From: Strongylocentrotus purpuratus
Lineage: Eukaryota; Echinodermata; Echinoidea; Camarodonta; Strongylocentrotidae
Direction: 5' to 3'
Length of the DNA stretch: 64,000 nucleotides
Assembly: GCF_000002235.5 (NCBI RefSeq)
Contig: NW_022145615.1
Span: forward strand, 28,756,921-28,820,920
The position numbers and the translations under genes are program-made. The notes beneath the pieces were generated by a model, which saw only the letters and a program-made list of their open reading frames with translations, was not told the DNA's origin and did not search any database. This document shows positions 10,101-22,351 of this stretch, piece by piece; the first letter of the stretch is position 1, and each line of letters starts with the position of its first letter.

Positions 10101-12931
10101 AATCTGTATTTGGAAACGATCTTTATTTTTTGGTGACAATCTAAACGAATTCTAATACAATCCAACTCAATTGTCATCAAATATTCACATCATATGTATA
10201 AATTGATAACATAAATAAGGCAAACTTTGAAAACATTCAGCGATGTTTGTAATTACATGCAAAAACAAAGAAGTAAGCCTGGTATGTTTCCATTCAGCAA
10301 GGTAGTTATCGATTCATTATCAATAAATATACAGTTTGTGCATACATCCAATGTAGATATCTTTATTTTGATAAAAATCCACTTGAAATCAAATGCTCAA
10401 GGCACATTTGTGAAACAAACAAAAAGAGAGATCACATAAAAAGCATCTGCATCATAAACAAAAGAACAGAAGTAAGACATAGAATACAACAATGACAATT
10501 AATTATATGAAGAATTAAACAGATACATTATGAGATTTTTTGAAACACTTCAAGCAATCTGCTATTACGAATCTCTCAAGGGAGAACATTCCACAGAAAA
10601 GGCCCTGTATGAGCATTGGTTCTTTCCCCCACTTAGTATAGAGCTTAAGAAGTACCAAAAATCTGGAGTTATGAGAGCGTAAGATTTGGACAGAATGGTA
10701 AATGATTTATTCAAGTAATAATAGAAAATTTAAAATGTATTTTATTTTATTTTTGTCATTGTCCTCACAGGTGTAGGGGCCGGAGATGGTAAATCAATCG
10801 ATGCCATGAATCCGACGACGGAAGAGGATTTCGAGGAATTCGGGAAGCTATTAAAAGACAAATTATCCAAATTAGAATCTTCAGATTACTATCCAAGTCT
10901 TCTAGAGGATGTGTTTCAATCATGTTGTGTTTGCCGTAAGTACAAAAATTGTATTACTTGTAGTTCCACCAATGAAGAACAGTAAACCCATTTAATGACT
11001 GGTAGAAATAAAAAAATGTTGCACATTTTGCTTAAGATTCTTGCCCATGAATATTTTCTGAGACATCTCATTTTATTTTAACGATCTAGCAGTATGAGAA
11101 AATAGTGTTGTCAATTTGCAGAACATACGATCAATTAAACCCTAGAAATAAAACCTGTCCTGAAAGGGATACACAAGACCTCATGTTTGATGTTAAACAG
11201 GTAATATTGTGGGATGAACAGACGGTTGAGGTTGTATGACAAAGGGTAGTTAAGTGTTTTCAACCCATGGATCTACAAATCAGTATTTTATCTCATACTC
11301 TAAACAATAGAAAATACCACAAACAGTAGATAATGTCCAAAAAAGAGAGGAGTCAAATCCCAATTTTTTTTCATTTTGGGGCTGATTTTGCATATGGATT
11401 TCAAGAAGGGGTCCTATTCTGCCCTCATTGTCTGGGAATATAATTGTGTTTTAAACTTGATAAAATATCATGACTCAAATCAATCCAAAATGACAGAAAA
11501 TTGTTATAGACGGATAGATCAACAACAAATTTTTGCAGTTAAGGGTCAAAGTAAACTGTTTTATGACAATTCCTACACTGTTATCATCTCTTATATTATA
11601 CTTTCAGTTGACGGTGAACAAGTGAGGAAAATAGGTAGCAGTTTAACAGCAATAGCAAATGAGAAGACGAAAGCACAGAAGGTATGTAAACATGGATGAC
11701 AACACTTTTTAAATTTTCATCAGTTATGGTAGTATTTCATGCAGAAATCCAACAAAAATTCACTCAGAATGTTCAAGACTACCAATAGCTAATATTTGCT
11801 AAATTACGTTTGCTGATTCTGGTTGTTGAGCAGTTGGTTAGAAAATCGGGTTGTTCAGGCACATAAATAGAATAGATTTTATCTGCAGTTATTCTAACTA
11901 TTTCTATAAAAACATTCTTACTATTTAGAAAAAAGCTTTTATGCCTCCGCTACAAAGTAGCCGGAAGCATTATGTTTTTGGGTTGTCCGTCCGTATGTAC
12001 GTACGTCCCGTTCTCGTGATCGCGTTATCTCATGAACCAATTGATGGATTCCCGCCAAACTTTGGTCATGTATGTATCTTGCATAGCCAATGAACTGATT
12101 AGATTTTGGGGTCGCGAGATCAAAGGGCACAGGACTCATTATGTATGCAAAAATAGCTCGTGATCGCGTTATCTCTAGAAAACATTGATGGATTCCCGCC
12201 AAACTTGGGTCATGTATGTATCTTGCAGAGCCAATGAACTAATTAGATTTTGGGGTCGCAAGATTTAAGGTCAAAGGTCACAGCGCTCATTATGTATGCA
12301 GAAATAGCTCGTGATCGCGTTATCTCAAGAACTCACCGATGGATTCCCGCCAAACTTCGGTCATGTATTTATCTTGCAGAGCCAATGAACTGATTACATT
12401 TGGGGGTAACAAGGTCACCGGTCACAGGGCTCATTATGTTTGCAAAAATAGCTTGCATCTGCTTTGGTTTGTAAAATTGCTCCATGGCGGAGGCATCATT
12501 TTCGACTGCGTGCGGTCGAAGGTCCATCTAGCTTAATGATATTTTGCATGTAGGCAATTGTCAGCGATGTTAAATGATTTAATGAAAGAAGTATTAATTG
12601 AGAACTAAAACCCAGTTTAAAAATGAAATTGTAAATCATAATTTGAATATTGCCCTCAAAGGGAAACTGTTTGTTGAACCTTATTTGCTTTGATAAGCAG
12701 CCGATGACCCAATATATTATACCTGCGGAATCATAAGAAAATTCCTACACATTGGGAAACTTGTGTGGCAGTTATCAAGTAAAACATAATTCTTGTTCAT
12801 CTGTTTTTCAGGCCTCGAAATCAAAGAAAGGAAAGAAAAAAGCAGTGCTAGCAGGGAGCGGAAAGTCGGCGAAGAAGGATGACTTTGATGACTTTGGGTA
12901 CGGTGGTGATGAATTTGATGATTTTATGTGA
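7120..12931 (+). CDS. EIF3J: Eukaryotic translation initiation factor 3 subunit J (8 exons)
   Basis: Exons are 7120-7132, 7255-7349, 8673-8748, 9400-9488, 9910-10003, 10771-10935, 11608-11681 and 12812-12931 (stop TGA 12929-12931). All introns are GT-AG and every junction keeps frame, giving 241 codons against 258 in human. The start MADWGEDEDFDPDAGF, the DKWEGEDEEENVKDDW stretch (about residues 28-41), a basic KKKK/RKEKGEKEK region (about 65-90), the LTPEEEMDEKL and EEADLELAKEAFG motifs (about 94-122), IDAMNPTTEEDFEEFGKLLK (about 130-149) and the C-terminal DEFDDFM tail all match the eIF3j/Hcr1 family in order. The product is a loosely attached eIF3 subunit that binds the 40S subunit near the mRNA entry channel and decoding centre, and acts in start-site selection and subunit recycling in the cytoplasm. 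Introns carry repeats but no disruption is seen. Confidence 0.97.
7551..7665. repeat. Imperfect inverted repeat in EIF3J intron 2
   Basis: Left (ACATAAAAA...AAAAAGTC) and right (GACTTTTT...TTTTTATGT) ends pair around a CTAGATCTAGA-rich centre with a short CCCCTAGGGG palindrome. It looks like a small MITE or hairpin; no clear target duplication. Confidence 0.5.
7880..8235. repeat. Low-complexity CCCCTTTT-type repeat block in EIF3J intron 2
   Basis: Repeated segments like ACCCCCTTTTT, TACCCCTATTT and TACCCTTATTT spaced 25-45 bp apart recall the GTGCCCC arrays upstream of the gene. ORFs reading through it are spurious. No clear terminal repeats. Confidence 0.4.
9103..9390 (+). repeat. SINE-like tail and GAT/ATT microsatellites in EIF3J intron 3
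   Basis: The segment around 9120-9180 (AAAGGCACTTTACAAATCC followed by ATT repeats) has the form of the 3' tail of an invertebrate SINE. It is followed by GAT repeats (about 9324-9345) and ATT repeats (about 9364-9389), which end just before the exon 4 acceptor at 9399. Confidence 0.5.
10100..10740. other. EIF3J intron 5, no recognisable element
   Basis: The 767-bp intron is AT-rich and holds no supported gene. A short ORF at 10227-10439 has no coding character. Confidence 0.4.
11940..12533. mobile_element. Element with about 150-bp tandem units and short inverted ends
   Basis: Located in EIF3J intron 7. Near the left end is ATGCCTCCGC (11940-11949) and near the right end GCGGAGGCAT, followed by a TCGACTGCGTGCGGTCGA palindrome. 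Inside are about three units of 144-151 bp, each with CTCGTGATCGCGTTATCTC (starting near 12013, 12157 and 12308), GATGGATTCCCGCCAAACTT and TCTTGCAGAGCCAATGAAC. The same end sequence and internal unit recur, rearranged, at 50550-51262 in SPG11. No transposase is present; it looks like a non-autonomous DNA element. Confidence 0.65.
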
Positions 12932-13310
12932 CAAAGACTCTTCATATTAGGCCAAATTCTCCTGTTCTCTTCAATGTCTTGTTATCCAGTAATGCCTGCA
13001 CTACTACTGAAAGTTATTTATGGAACATTTTAAAGACAATTGGTATATATAGTAGATAAACAATAAGAAGCATGCATTCTTTCTTTTTGTGACATTTATA
13101 AAATGAAAATTCTATCAATAATTGGTCGAGACATTTGATCACCATGTACTAGCTCACGTTGCAGTCTGTGATAAATCACTGAAAACTCATTTACTTAGAA
13201 TTCAACAGAGTCTAAAATGGTATTTTACATTCAAAGAGCAGTTCTTAAATCACTGCATTGTGTGACATGATAACTGTTCACAAGTCTGTTATGTAGGCAA
13301 TAAATGACTT
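12932..13310 (+). promoter_or_regulatory. EIF3J: EIF3J 3' UTR with poly(A) signal
   Basis: The first strong AATAAA after the stop is at 13299-13304, giving a 3' UTR of about 390 nt, with GT-rich sequence after it (13321-13350). A second AATAAA at 15312-15317 would make a much longer transcript and is less likely. Confidence 0.6.
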
Positions 13311-14272
13311 TCTCACAAATGCTAAGGTAAGTGCTATTTGGGTATATCTTTGATATGCAGATAATTCCCCCCCCCCCCAAGGCCAGTGAAAAATATACTT
13401 TCATTGATTCAGGAAATATAATTTGCAGAGCCCAAACTTGCTGTTATACTTTTGGCTCATTGAGAATTGTAATAATTACTTTTTTGGTCCCTTTAGTAAT
13501 GATTTAGAATTATAATGTGCATTTTCATTTCATGCAGTAGATTATGTCTATTTTGTTTCAAGTTAAATTGGTAGTGCACTATATGCAATGGAACACAAAT
13601 TTCATTGCCATCTGCTTTCCTAGTTGAGTTTATAGTATTCCTTTAATAACGGTCCATAACATCCATCTTAAAATGTCACTTTCTTATATGTCTTGATGTT
13701 CAAAGAAAGCATGTTATGCTGTAATAATCATTTTACATTATCATCAAATTATGGTAACTTACATTTTGCCTAACCTGAAAACATCTTTTGACTGAACCAA
13801 CCGTAATATTTCCAACAAGTCATTTTTGTCCCCATTCAAAGTATATTATATTATTGCATTATATACTTTTCTTATTGTGTATTTTGCCATGAACAGATAA
13901 AAGTAGGAACGATAACTTTGGGCTGTAATGCAAATTATTCCTTTTTGTGGGGTAATTATTTTGAAGCCTGGTGTAAAAAGATTATTTGAGAGGAAATCCA
14001 CTTATCCGAAACCCATTTAAAAGGCCAATTTTGTACAAATAACTTGTCTTCCTTTGTTTCAAAACTTTTGTAGTGTTTTTTTTTTAAAGATTTAATCTGT
14101 ATTTAGCATTCCATTTTCTGTTTTTACCTCATCTTCTTGGCTCCTGAAACCTTCAACAACAACAAAATCCTTCAAAGCATTTTTTGAAAATTTTCGCTTT
14201 GGGTTTTATAAAGTGGACAACTAAATTGGGTATTCTTTAATATTTTATTAGATATTACGAATATACACTCAT

Positions 14273-14409
14273 TCAGGCCCCATCTTACAAATAGTTGCGA
14301 TTAATCACAACTTATTTGCTTTTGATATTAATCGCAACTATAAGAGATAGGAGACTGCAAACTTGCGATTGATTCGGATCTATTGCAACTCTTTATAATA
14401 CGGGGCTCA
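14273..14409. mobile_element. Small MITE with inverted ends
   Basis: The left end CAGGCCCCATCTTACAAATA and the right end, read in reverse as CTGAGCCCCGTATTATAAAG, form imperfect terminal inverted repeats. An internal GTTGCGATTAAT motif also recurs inverted. No ORF. Confidence 0.6.
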
Positions 14410-16014
14410 GGTCTGCAACTTACGACGGCAATTCTAGCCATGTAAGTGGGTAATCTTTCGAAATTGGGACACTAAAAGTTAAATGATGCAAACATTAGTC
14501 AGAACTTCCATTTGTTGATGTTGATTTGAACAGAATCTTGTTCTCATTGAAAGTTTGTTTATTTATTAGAGAATTACTGGTATTATATCTGATGAGGGGC
14601 AAAGTCCAAGATGAATGTCGGCCCCTTCAGTGCTACTAGGTCCACCAAAAGTAATTTGATTAAATGTTCTCATGAGTCAAATATATTGAATCAATTTAAT
14701 CTGATTATTTTTTTTTATAGATATAGTAGCATTCTATAAATTAATGTTTCCTGCTAAAACAAAAATGTTAAAAGTTTTTTCTTGGACTGGATTTTCTGAC
14801 TGTGGCACAGAAGGGGCTAATTGTCTAACGTGTACCAGGGTATCCTGGAATACGATATGGAAGCTACATCAATATTTTACTTGATTTTTAAGCATGCAAT
14901 GATTTTTTTTGGGCATTCTGTTAATTGACATTATTTGATCCTGGACTTGTCTCAAATGCTAATGTTGTGATTTCTGTTAATCCATTAAGCTCTGAAGTTA
15001 CTCCCTCCAGTCTGTCATCCATTTTTGTTTATTTTAAGTACCAGATAAAGAGAACTTTCATATTTTTCCTTCAACATTGAAAAGATTGACCTTTTTTTTT
15101 TAATGTTAAAAATGCAGCTCTTATTAAACTACATCAAATCTAGAGAAATAATCATATCGAGCATTTCATTAATTTTTTCCCTTTTTGCTATATATGAAAT
15201 GCTGCATTTTTTAACACAAAGCATGTTGTCAGTTCACAAAGATATGTAAATCATTTCTTATAACCATTGAGAAGCAAGTCTCTACAAATGTCATACATTT
15301 ATATTATGCTTAATAAATAAAAACTTAAATTACAAAGTTTAAAAAAAGTGTGTTTCATCCTGTGTTTCTTTTCTGCATCATATTTTATTGACAATATTCA
15401 TTCTCATGAAAACAATATATTTTGATATATACAAAATATGACAATTACTAATTGATTCACATTCACAATATCATGATTAAAAATAGAAAAGAATTAGAAA
15501 ACAGAAAATAAGTAACGCATGCATTCATATCCCAAATTCATGTGGAAGATACATTTTTGTAGAGTACAATATACTGAAAAATGCCAACTTTGAAATATCA
15601 AAGTACATGTATTTACTTCTATTTCACAGAGGACATAGGCTGATGTCGTATTGTTGCAAGAAACCTCCCCCAAATAATGTGGCATTTTTATATGTATAGC
15701 AATTGTACATACTCCAGATAATAATACTGAAATAATGTATACTGATATCTAGGAATGAAAGCTCCATTCACAGATGGAACATTTTGCTAATAATCTTTCC
15801 TCTACAATTTTACCTTTCATAATCTACAATGAAAGTTCATTAATGATAGGTATGTACATGAAAGCCTGGTAACTACATACAAGACATGCTTTACAAATAT
15901 GGCATGTTGTACATCAATTCATGATAACAAAATGTCAAGTTCCATTTTGTTTAGGGATTGACAAGAGAATTGCATATCTAAACAGAAAAGTTGGCACACG
16001 TTGATAGAGAACTA

Positions 16015-16480
16015 ATCTAGTGGAAAGCAGAAAAATCAGAGATGTGGTCTAATGAAAGTTTGAATGAAATCGGACGATAATTGAGAATTTTGAATTTAGA
16101 AGGTTGTAGTCACGACAGGAATGCTCTTCAAGTTGGCTGAATCCGTAAAGTCTTTGTCATGTAGGGCAGTGGTGGACAACTTTCCTAATTGTTACAAAAC
16201 ACAAAATGACAACAATTTCAATTTAAAAATATGTATGATTCAGGTGGGTCTATTCTCTTTAGGGGACCTATAATAATATGCTATCCATAATATATTTTGA
16301 GTAGTGCCCAAAGGAATAAGGCACTTGGGGGGAAACAGAAAATAATGATATTTATGTACAAGACAAACATGAGGGTTTTCTGAGATGACGTAACAATCCA
16401 CCGACCAAACTGCCAATATGAAATTCGCATAGACTTTAATAGTGATCTCATATTTCAAACACTCATAACTATCTTATTAT
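16015..16480. repeat. Dispersed repeat with inverted homologue at 40450-40690
   Basis: Around 16375-16460 (GATGACGTAACAATCCACCG, GCATAGACTTTAATAGTGAT) the sequence matches, in reverse complement and with divergence, the region at 40480-40560. The match continues as GAAAGCAGAAAAATCAGAG (16023) against 40668-40690. Family unknown. Confidence 0.5.
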
Positions 16481-16574
16481 TGGTCTGCCATTCTGTTCAT
16501 CATTTCTTTGCGCTTTTATAGAAGTGAACTTACTACATAGGATTGATTGCCCTTTAAAGCAAGATGTATAAGGC

Positions 16575-16577
<3 letters not shown>

Positions 16578-16613
<36 letters not shown>

Positions 16614-16625
16614 GGGGGGGGGGGG
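16578..16625. repeat. GA microsatellite followed by poly-G
   Basis: A run of about 16 GA dinucleotides (16578-16610) followed by T and a G tract (from 16613). Confidence 0.9.
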
Positions 16626-17072
16626 ATGGGTAAAAAAGAAAGATACCAATTATATATCTCTAATTGGAACATAGCCCAAGGTGTACCTCAATCTTGTAAT
16701 AGTGCTAAATTAGTCCGTCCAGAAAAATGAAAATCAAATGATTGCACAAATAAAATTATTGCCAAAGATCTCCATGAATTACATGTATAAATTAATAGAA
16801 TTTTAATTTGTAGATATTTATTTACATAAATTCTGTTTAGTAAGACAATACATGTACATGTATAAGATAAATATTTAACTGAAGGGGAAGACAAAGTATA
16901 TGTTTCTTTAATTTTCGTGCTTCACCTCAGGGTGGACTTCCCCTTCAAAATGAGTGGCCATGTAATACACACAACACGCCAATATTATCATAAGGTCTCA
17001 AACAAGTATGGACACAAAGTTAAAATATCATTTATAGATTTAATTTCTAGAGCTGACAAAATAGAATTGATA

Positions 17073-17078
17073 TTTATT
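17073..17078 (-). promoter_or_regulatory. SPG11: Candidate SPG11 poly(A) signal
   Basis: TTTATT on the + strand reads AATAAA on the gene strand, about 235 nt after the SPG11 stop codon. It is the first canonical signal after the stop. The intervening 3' UTR would contain the decayed terminal-exon copy. Confidence 0.5.
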
Positions 17079-17140
17079 GAAATCATTTTTTAATTCCAAG
17101 AACAGTATATTAGTACTTTAGCAATGAAACATCGGTCCCA

Positions 17141-17276
17141 GAACTTCACTTGCATGTTAAATCGAAGCAACAGCACTTACACACTAAGATACACCCCTGC
17201 ATCACCCTTGAATAAACAGAATACCACATCTTTGAATTCTAGCTGATTGGCAAGGATTTAGGCAGTCAGTACATCA
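17141..17276 (-). pseudogene. Decayed duplicate of the SPG11 terminal exon end
   Basis: This aligns along its length with 17291-17420, the 3' part of SPG11 exon 44 and the start of its 3' UTR, at an offset of about 150 bp. Its translation reads [18 protein letters not shown], an in-frame stop inside an otherwise recognisable copy of [19 protein letters not shown]. It lies downstream of the true stop, so it would be non-coding 3' UTR. Confidence 0.85.
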
Positions 17277-17312
17277 CAACAATGGTTCATGAACCTCACT
17301 AGCACTTCTGAC

Positions 17313-20300
17313 CTAAGCAACATCGCTTAGATAAGGCCCTGCATCACCCTTGAGTAAATTGAATGCCATCTCTTTGAACTCTAACTGGTTTGCGAGGCGG
17401 TAGACAGTCAGAACATCAGGGCAAAGGCCTATGAAGCGCTGCATGTGAGATACTACCAAGGTGCTCTTAGTAGACAGCTGCCGGTATCTGAAAACAATGA
17501 GAAAAATTAAGATTTAGACTAAAACAGTGCGTCTTAAATTTTCATCACCGAATATGAGTCACCGATAATAACAATACATTGTATCTAGAGCTAAGCTAGT
17601 CATCTCAGTGCCAAGTATTCAACAGATCAAGAGTAGATGTAGTGCATAACAGGCAAGTTTTCCAAATTTAAAATGATTTTAGACATCCATGAGAGAGAAA
17701 GTTAATTTTGAGAACATTTAGATTAGAAAATTCAGGATTGCTCATCATGTTTGCTGAAGTTCTTATATTTATATCACTTACTGAATGACATTTCCTCCAT
17801 CAATTTGAACTTCTTTCATTTACAGGAAAACACTATTTTCCCCTTATGATGTGTGATTCAATCTGATCACTATGCACTGATTATCATGCCCACTTTTTAA
17901 ATAATTTTCAGGAGAGTATGCCCTCAATTAGAAGTACTCTGCATTCAGAATGTAGATTTAACTATTTATATGCCACACAAATAATCTTCCTGTGTCACAT
18001 TGTATTTATCATGGTATACCATACGGCTTCAATAATATAGAACTGTTTTTAGTGCAAGATTTAAATTTAGGTAGGTGTTAAAAGGGTTTCCATGAAGCTA
18101 ATCAAGCCTGGAAATGGGTAATTTTTCAAAGCCATTGTTCCTTCAATTGATGTAAATTGTTTTGTGCAAAACTGCACATGTGGCAAACAAGCAACCGCGC
18201 ACAGAGGCAAAGGAAGCAACTGAAATGTTAAAAAAGGTGACATGGTCAACATTGTGAGAAATGATGACTCATTGTAAGCATGATCAAATCCATACCTGGA
18301 TGCGACGTCAGTGCAATGGCCTGCGGTGAGTTGGATACAAGACTGGAAGTCTTCTAGATACTTGAAGTTTCCTTGCAGGACGACGTTGTTATAGAGGGCA
18401 CTAGACCATTCATTCTGCTGCTGGTAAGCGTCCTGTACTATCAGTACCTGAAGGAAGGGAGAGGAAATGAAATGTGTTTGAACCAGAAGGACATTATTAA
18501 ACTCATATATCGAGGGTTCAGTGACACAAAGACGTAACTCCATATTTTGCCCGCCAAAATGGGTATTTGATATCAAAATGTTCAGAAAAATGTTGGCTTT
18601 GAAACACAAAGACTTAACTCCACCCAACACTCAAAATAGCCAAATTGGAGTTACGTCTTTGTGTTACTAACCCCTCGATATGCTTTAACACAGACTTAAT
18701 GCTTTTCTGGCTTTGAAGAGACCAAATGCTCATGTGTGAAAGGACTAAATTTAAAATTACATTTGACAGCATATTATTGTGTAGGAGCATCGATACATGT
18801 ATTCTCTATAGTTTAAGTGTTGCTTTCAAAGTTCTTGTGTAGAGGAATTTTTTTCCCCGCCATTTAACCTGAATTTGAGAGTTGGAAATAATTTTAAAAT
18901 ATCATTCATTGATTTAAATCTTATTGATTAAATGACTGAGGCTTCAAATTACAATACAAGATATCATTAGGAAACACTGGCAAAAATCATCCAATAACGA
19001 AATGCCATTAATCTCAACTAGGCCTGAGTCATGTCGGGATTTTCATAAACCGGGTCCCGACGGCCTTGCACCGATCGGGACCCGGTGTCCCGAAATCAGC
19101 TCGCAGGATTTGTCACTTGCCTCTATGAAAAGCGCATATCATCAGTATGTCCCTTAAAAGTGACCTTTTTTATCAGTCAAATAAATCAACACATGCATAC
19201 CTCGGCACAGATCGGTATATTCTTCCATTTGACATTATTTTTATCCATGATTGGCGATGTTTAGTGCCATTATCGTGCCTCTAAAAGTAAAAAAACTGGA
19301 GCAAAAATAGAAAGACAATGATCGAGCCGCCATTTTGATTCATGCAGGTTAAATAAATCGGGTCAAAAAACATTAATGTTTGAATAATAAAACGGCTTTC
19401 TAAAAAGTACTCCTTTACAACATACCGATCGAATAATTTTTAAAAACAAAATAGATATTTTTTCTTTGATTTTGAACACCGCATGCTTCTTTTAAAAGCT
19501 GAAAATTACTTGGTAATCACAAGAAGTTTCGATACGGATAGCTGTTGCAAGGCAAGTTCAGACTAGTCTCGGAAAAATGCGCAGTGCTCCTTGTTAGCTG
19601 TAATGCGTGCCAGAACGAACCCAAACAAAGACGTGATCGTAACGAGAAAAAAAATCATTAAAAACTACGAGAGCACAATTGGAAAGACAACTACTGCTCA
19701 AAATTACGATAATCAGATAAATAACTTGTACAAAGAATTCAACAATCGTCCAAGAAATGCCAAAGAAATTGTGATAATCGAGGAGTAACTGGGTACATTT
19801 TTATCGCAAGGGGCTTGCTGCAAATACTCGAATCCTTTGTTATACTGCTTCTTACCGTAGAGGGCGTTATTTGGTTTCTAGCCTCGTGTTAGAACACGAG
19901 GCTAGAAACCAAATAACGTGTAATTCGAACATATCAGCAGGCCCATTCCGATAATGATTGTACCTATAGTAACTCCTTAAATATCACTATTTCTGTGGCT
20001 TTTCTTGGACAACTATTGTATTATTCCTCCAAGTTATGTATCTGCTTACGATAATTTTGAGTAGTTGTCTTTCCAATTGTGCTCTCGTAGTTTTTAATGA
20101 TTTTTTCTCGTTACGATCACGTCTTTGTTTGGGTTCGTTCTGGCACGAATTACAGCTAACTACGAGGAGCACTGCGCATTTTTCCGAGACTAGTCTGAAC
20201 TTGCCTTGCAACAGCTATCCGTATCGAAACTTCTTGTGATTACCAAGTAATTTTCAGCTTTTAAAAGAAGCATGCGGTGTTCAAAATCAAAGAAATAATA

Positions 20301-22351
20301 TCCATTTTGTCTTTTAAAAATTATTCGATCGGTATGTTGTAAAGAAGTACTTTTTAGAAAGCCGTTTTATTATTCAAACATTAATGTTTCTTTCAACCTG
20401 ATTAATTAATCCTGCCGAGAGACCCGGCCAGTACAGTAGCTAGCTAGCAGCTGGCAACAACAACCCCATGGGGCGAACTGCTTTGCAACCCATATTTATA
20501 TCAGCAGTTCGGATTGATTCAGGATGAGCTAGAATATGATTGGTAACAATTAAATACTTAAGTTTTAAGGTGGAATGATTTTAGTGGTGTGCAAAACTGC
20601 AATTTCTTACATATTTCATTATTTTTTTCGGAGCGTCGGTTCTCAAAAAACGAAACCGGGACCCGACGGCAACGGTCGGGTCCCGGTGTGATCGACCGTA
20701 CCGACTCAAGCCTAATCTCAACAACAACAAGAACTGCTTTTTTATATTTATTTAACAGAGGTTCTGGACCATGCATTACTTGAAGATATGTATATATGTA
20801 CACACACGTGTATATAATTATTTTCTGTGTATATTCACTCCAAATTGATTTCAAATACCTCATGAACTTTTGGGTGCTGGGTAACAAACTTGGTGACCTC
20901 CGCAGGTTCAAAGTTGACGACCCTTGTCCTGACGGGCAGAAGGCGAATCTGTAGGGCCACTAGACGGGCTTGCTTTATACACTTCTCTGCATGGCGCAAA
21001 CAGTTATCCTGCAACAGATAGAAACGAGACAGACAAAATTTCAAGGTTTACATTGTGCATGGAGAGTGAGTATAAGAGTAACTAAGCAAAGAGTATGGAC
21101 TATGCACATGTGATAATGTGACAGCCTCCTGAGAGAGGAAGTTTTACATTGAAGTATAAGAAGTTATCTGCTAATAATCTTGTTTCATTTAAGCTTAAAA
21201 CAACACAAGTCCAGGTTTGCTTTGTCACTCTTTGTATTCACTGTTTTGGCTTATCCTCTACATAATCCCCTCTCTCTCTCTCTCTCTCTTTCTCTCCCCC
21301 CCCCCCACGCTGTTAATGTATCCACCTCTGAACCTTGTTTCCCCTCTTTATCTCTTTGATATCACATATGTAGGCTAACTGATGCCATGTATAATTCTCT
21401 GTATTTTTTCTTTTGTTTATAGTACATTTCTTTTGTACATTCTATCTATTAATAAATATTATTGTTAACAGCCATTTGTACATTACTTCTAGTTGTCAAC
21501 TGACCTCTATAGCCAGTGCTGCTGCGCAATTTTAATACACTAATAACAAATACATAAATAACTACCGGTAAATAAAATGATCATACATGATGCCCCCTAC
21601 CTTGGCATAGTTCTTGGCAGCATTGGTCAGGTCATGTAAGACATTCTCTAGAATGTTCTGAATTTCAATGTTAGTATCTGGAAGAACAAAGTTTAAAAAA
21701 ATAATCTTCAATACAAAATTACAAACATATATATATATATAATGAGATATCTGAAGTGAGAGGATAATGAAAAGCACATACATGTAAATGGCTTGTTAAA
21801 AAATGATCCTCACAAACTAACGATAACTTTGGTACATAATTTATATAAAATCAAGAATACAAGAGTGGTCAATAAACACAGTAATAACTCAAATCCCTCC
21901 AGAGGTATTTAAAAAAAAAACATTGTTGAATGATTACTTGATCAAATGTAAAGTACAGAAAACACACTCAGGCCAAGATCATAAATATCACAAATACCAC
22001 TTGTGGCATATTGCAACAATCTTCTTGAATTTGATAATGGAGATTTTAAATGAGCAGCTTCTTGCTTATGGGAGTAGATGGGCAAAAAAACCCATCTTGA
22101 ATACCATATGCATTCACATATGCTCTGATATACATAGTGCATTCAACATAACCTGATGTCACAATATAAAACTGTGACATACCCATAGTCCGAGACTTGA
22201 GTGTTTTTAGTCTGTCCTTGGCAGCTTGCTCTAGCAGACTGGCTACTTCTCTATGCATCTCAAACTTGAGTGCAACCATGCTGTAAGTCTCGGTGTCGGG
22301 TGGATCGCATCTCTTCAAGAAGTCCAATAAGGCCACTTTCAAGTTGTCATC
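17313..22351 (-). CDS. SPG11: SPG11 exons 40-44, C-terminal spatacsin domain
   Basis: Exons 22183-22351, 21601-21677, 20859-21008, 18296-18447 and 17313-17487. The protein runs from [20 protein letters not shown] through [47 protein letters not shown] and [16 protein letters not shown] to [12 protein letters not shown] and the stop. These align with human stretches ending LKTALLDYIKRCRPGD, LMLDAAESYAKD, CVRQAQHCQRLTKLITLQ and QVILKGDFNYLEEF. Exon 43 ends in phase 2 and exon 44 restores the frame. The intron between exons 42 and 43 carries a 1.7-kb fold-back hAT-like element, and the one between exons 39 and 40 an ATCT/CTGT satellite. Confidence 0.93.

Larger units (their letters stand above)
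13311..17072. other. Gap between the convergent genes, no gene seen
   Basis: About 3.8 kb of AT-rich DNA between the EIF3J and SPG11 poly(A) signals. It holds a MITE (14273-14409), a dispersed repeat (16015-16480) and a GA microsatellite with poly-G (16578-16625). Part of it could be extended 3' UTR of either gene. Confidence 0.5.

Noticed and set aside
19591-20211. Mirror-image ORFs of about 65-75 codons in the fold-back element
   Set aside because: They lie in the two arms of one inverted repeat, are short, differ by frame-breaking changes and match no transposase I know.
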